NCBI GenBank assembly: GCA_022826725.1
Contig: JAJDUF010000006.1
Coordinates: 1 to 64,000 of the forward strand
Source of the DNA: Chloroflexota bacterium
Lineage (GTDB): Bacteria > Chloroflexota > UBA11872 > UBA12225 > JAJDUF01
DNA length: 64,000 nt
Direction: 5' to 3'
Below the pieces are notes generated by a model. The model ran no database searches. It saw only the letters and a program-made list of their open reading frames with translations, and was not told the DNA's origin. Both the position numbers and the translations under genes were made by a program. How positions within the stretch are numbered: position 1 is the first letter of the stretch; each line of letters begins with the position of its first letter. This document shows, one piece after another, positions 62,510 through 64,000 of the stretch.

Positions 62510-62707
62510 CCGTTCCTCTGACTGGGGTAGGTAGAGGCCAAGCCGTAGGGGCGTCCCTTGTGGGTGCCTTGGTCGCTCCCTCGCCACCCCCGTCATTCCC
62601 GCGCCAGCGGGAATCCAACCCCCTCTCCCCCTGGGAGAGGGCCGGGTGAGGGCAGTAGCCACCCCCTCTCTATTGCTCCTCAATGGAGAGGGTCCCGGGT
62701 GGTGAGT
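62510..62707. repeat. Composite repeat cluster
   Basis: In the 62492-62824 gap: CTGACTGGGGTAGGTAGAGG leader with TAGGGGCGTCCCTTGTGGGT (62546-62565); GTCATTCCCGCGCCAGCGGG then AATCCA (62592-62617); CCCCCTCTCCCCCTGGGAGA then GGGCCGGGTGAGGG (62618-62652); CCCCCTCTCTATTGCTCCTC then AATGGAGAGGGTCCCGGG (62663-62700). Confidence 0.8.
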
Positions 62708-62729
62708 CCCACCCCGGAAACCGAGCCTT

Positions 62730-62768
62730 AAAAACAGGCAGGCATCGGCGAGATCGCCGATGCCTGCC
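62730..62768 (-). terminator. Rho-independent terminator of the solute-binding protein gene
   Basis: Minus strand: GGCAGGCATCGGCG-ATCT-CGCCGATGCCTGCC, a perfect 14-bp stem with a 4-nt loop, followed by TGTTTTTAA. It begins 56 bases after the stop codon at 62825. Confidence 0.9.
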
Positions 62769-62824
62769 GCGGTTGCGTGCTTCACAAGCGACCGCACCCC
62801 CGGATGGGGTGCAGTGGCCTGCAC

Positions 62825-64000
62825 CTACAGGGTGTTCGTGCCCAGCTTGGCGTTCTCGAACACTTCTTGGGCACGGCGCGAGAAGTCGCCCGAGGACATC
62901 TCGTTGGCCTCGTGCTTGCTCCAGTCGTCCTTGATCGTGTTCCACGCATCCGAGTATTCCTCGTACTTCAGCATTCCGCAGAAGCTGGGGTACTCGGTCA
63001 GGGCGTTCTGCAGCGGCGCGCTGCTCGCGACGCTGTCCACCCCGGTGATGCTCTCGAAGTCCCGCTGGGCGGCTTCGGAGTACGTCTCGTCGAGGTACGG
63101 TGCCACGATGTGCTGGTTCGACGGTGGCATCAGGCCGCCGTTCTTCGGGTCCTTCACCAACCACATGAAGAACGTCCAGGCTGCCTCCTGCTCCTCCGTC
63201 GTAATCTCCTTGGCGACGTGCATGTTGTGCGGCCACACACGACCGGAGATGTTCTGACCAGGGAAGATGGTGTTGCCGTTCGTGTCCCAGCCGGAGAACG
63301 GTAGCGTCGCCAGGCCGGCCTCCACACCGGTTGCCTTCGCGTCACGCAGCACGTTGTGCGGGCAGCAGGTGTAGTACATCGCGACCTTCCCGGCTGGGAA
63401 GCCCTTGCCGATGCCACCGATCGCCTTCGAGAACTCGGAATCCATGATCAGGCGGTGCTTGTGCCGGAGGTCCTGCCAGAACTGGTTACCCTTGATGAAC
63501 AACTCGTGGTCCATCGTCGGCTTGATGGCAACGTCATCCCACGACGAGTGGCCATACCAGGTACCCCGGTTCCAGTGGTAGCCGTGGCCGTTGCCCATCG
63601 CGGCGGCATCCTCGCCCAAGGCCTGCTGCAGCTTCTGCAGCGTCTCCAGGAACGACTCCATCGTCCAGGACTTGTCCGTCACGTCCGTCGGCGGGTGCGG
63701 CAACCCGGCCGAGTCGAAGAGGCCCTTGTTGTACGGGAACGAGTCGGACGACTGCGACAGCGGGAAGCCGAACATCCGGCCAGCGTAGCTGTACTGCTCC
63801 ACCGACCAGCGCAGGAAGGTCTCCGTCGGGACGATCTTGTCCCGCTTGAAGTTGTCGGTCAACTCCATGATGCTGCCACCGCGCGCCAGGTCCAGCCACA
63901 CGCCCCAGTCGTTCTGCACCATGTGTGCCGGCACACCGGCCGAGGCGCGCACGATGAACGCTTCCTTGCGCGAGGTCTGGATCGGGCTGTGCTCGAACAC
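62825..64000 (-). CDS. Extracellular solute-binding protein of an ABC transporter, C-terminal part
   Basis: Runs off the right edge; 391 residues visible, so the signal peptide or lipobox is not seen. Family SBP_bac_1-like: VWLDLARGGSIMELTDNF, MFGFPLSQSSDSFPYNKGLF (substrate pocket strand), MESFLETLQKLQQALG, FPAGKVAMYYTCCPH, and AAWTFFMWLVKDP. The closest group binds sugars or sugar-like compounds, but the ligand is not predictable. A strong terminator follows. Permease genes would lie on either side but are not visible. Confidence 0.88.
   Translation of the reverse strand: MFEHSPIQTSRKEAFIVRASAGVPAHMVQNDWGVWLDLARGGSIMELTDNFKRDKIVPTETFLRWSVEQYSYAGRMFGFPLSQSSDSFPYNKGLFDSAGLPHPPTDVTDKSWTMESFLETLQKLQQALGEDAAAMGNGHGYHWNRGTWYGHSSWDDVAIKPTMDHELFIKGNQFWQDLRHKHRLIMDSEFSKAIGGIGKGFPAGKVAMYYTCCPHNVLRDAKATGVEAGLATLPFSGWDTNGNTIFPGQNISGRVWPHNMHVAKEITTEEQEAAWTFFMWLVKDPKNGGLMPPSNQHIVAPYLDETYSEAAQRDFESITGVDSVASSAPLQNALTEYPSFCGMLKYEEYSDAWNTIKDDWSKHEANEMSSGDFSRRAQEVFENAKLGTNTL

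Overview
This is a GC-rich, densely coded bacterial chromosome segment with about 58 protein genes or gene fragments, two tRNAs and many short palindromic intergenic repeats. Several features suggest a Chloroflexota bacterium, possibly Thermomicrobia/Sphaerobacter-like: a str operon in the order rpsL-rpsG-fusA-tuf, an S12 with an insertion, a NarL-type kinase/regulator pair, a CCG-domain succinate dehydrogenase, an exported Cu/Zn SOD with an extra N-terminal domain, and TAGGGGCG palindromes between genes. This placement is inference from gene content, since no rRNA gene is present.

Layout. 1-3490 (minus): str operon, cut off inside tuf. 3.7-8.5 kb: a CNNM/CorC membrane protein, an L,D-transpeptidase, a zinc-ligand-less M14 homologue, a sugar-type epimerase and an unknown protein. 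8.6-14.6 kb: prmC, a RidA-family gene, a prepilin peptidase, cinA and a two-component system. 14.8-16.6 kb: a low-GC ATPase/PIN-like pair. 16.6-30.1 kb: a sulfatase-like gene, tRNA-Arg, mdh, a HIT protein, sdhA-sdhB-CCG protein, a lipoprotein, a flavoprotein, ABC-F, rarA and a PhyH oxygenase. 30.3-34.3 kb: an SDR, a CoA-transferase, an orphan antitoxin-like gene and a thiolase. 34.4-37.4 kb: a sigma factor fused to a bifunctional nuclease (BFN), a phosphoesterase and a Cu/Zn SOD. 37.6-44.9 kb: pepF, DUF3800, a sugar isomerase, a YyaL-like thioredoxin protein and an MDR dehydrogenase. 45.3-48.6 kb: a second sigma gene followed by a frameshifted BFN-like gene, a small low-GC ORF and a second sulfatase-like gene. 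48.7-50.9 kb: an ATPase-TOPRIM protein with a nucleotidyltransferase and a HEPN-like remnant. 51-57.5 kb: a Crp/Fnr regulator, fabF-accB, rplU-rpmA, lexA and a pseudo-PP2C/beta-propeller protein. 57.8-64 kb: DedA, tRNA-Gly, a Panacea-type toxin-antitoxin pair, two tandem esterase-like genes (one apparently dead) and a solute-binding protein cut off at the window end.

How it fits together. Most genes are housekeeping: translation, TCA cycle, lipid synthesis, DNA repair. Small cassettes of lower GC or unusual architecture are inserted among them and look like defence or toxin-antitoxin modules (14.8, 39.8, 48.7 and 59.0 kb). The most original signals are: (i) two loci where an ECF-like sigma factor is joined to a BFN-family protein, once as a fusion lacking sigma regions 2.3-2.4 and once as adjacent genes with a frameshift; (ii) the three candidate defence/TA cassettes; (iii) several enzyme-fold proteins that have lost catalytic residues; (iv) dispersed hairpin repeats whose stems vary in a compensatory way while loops and flanks stay constant.
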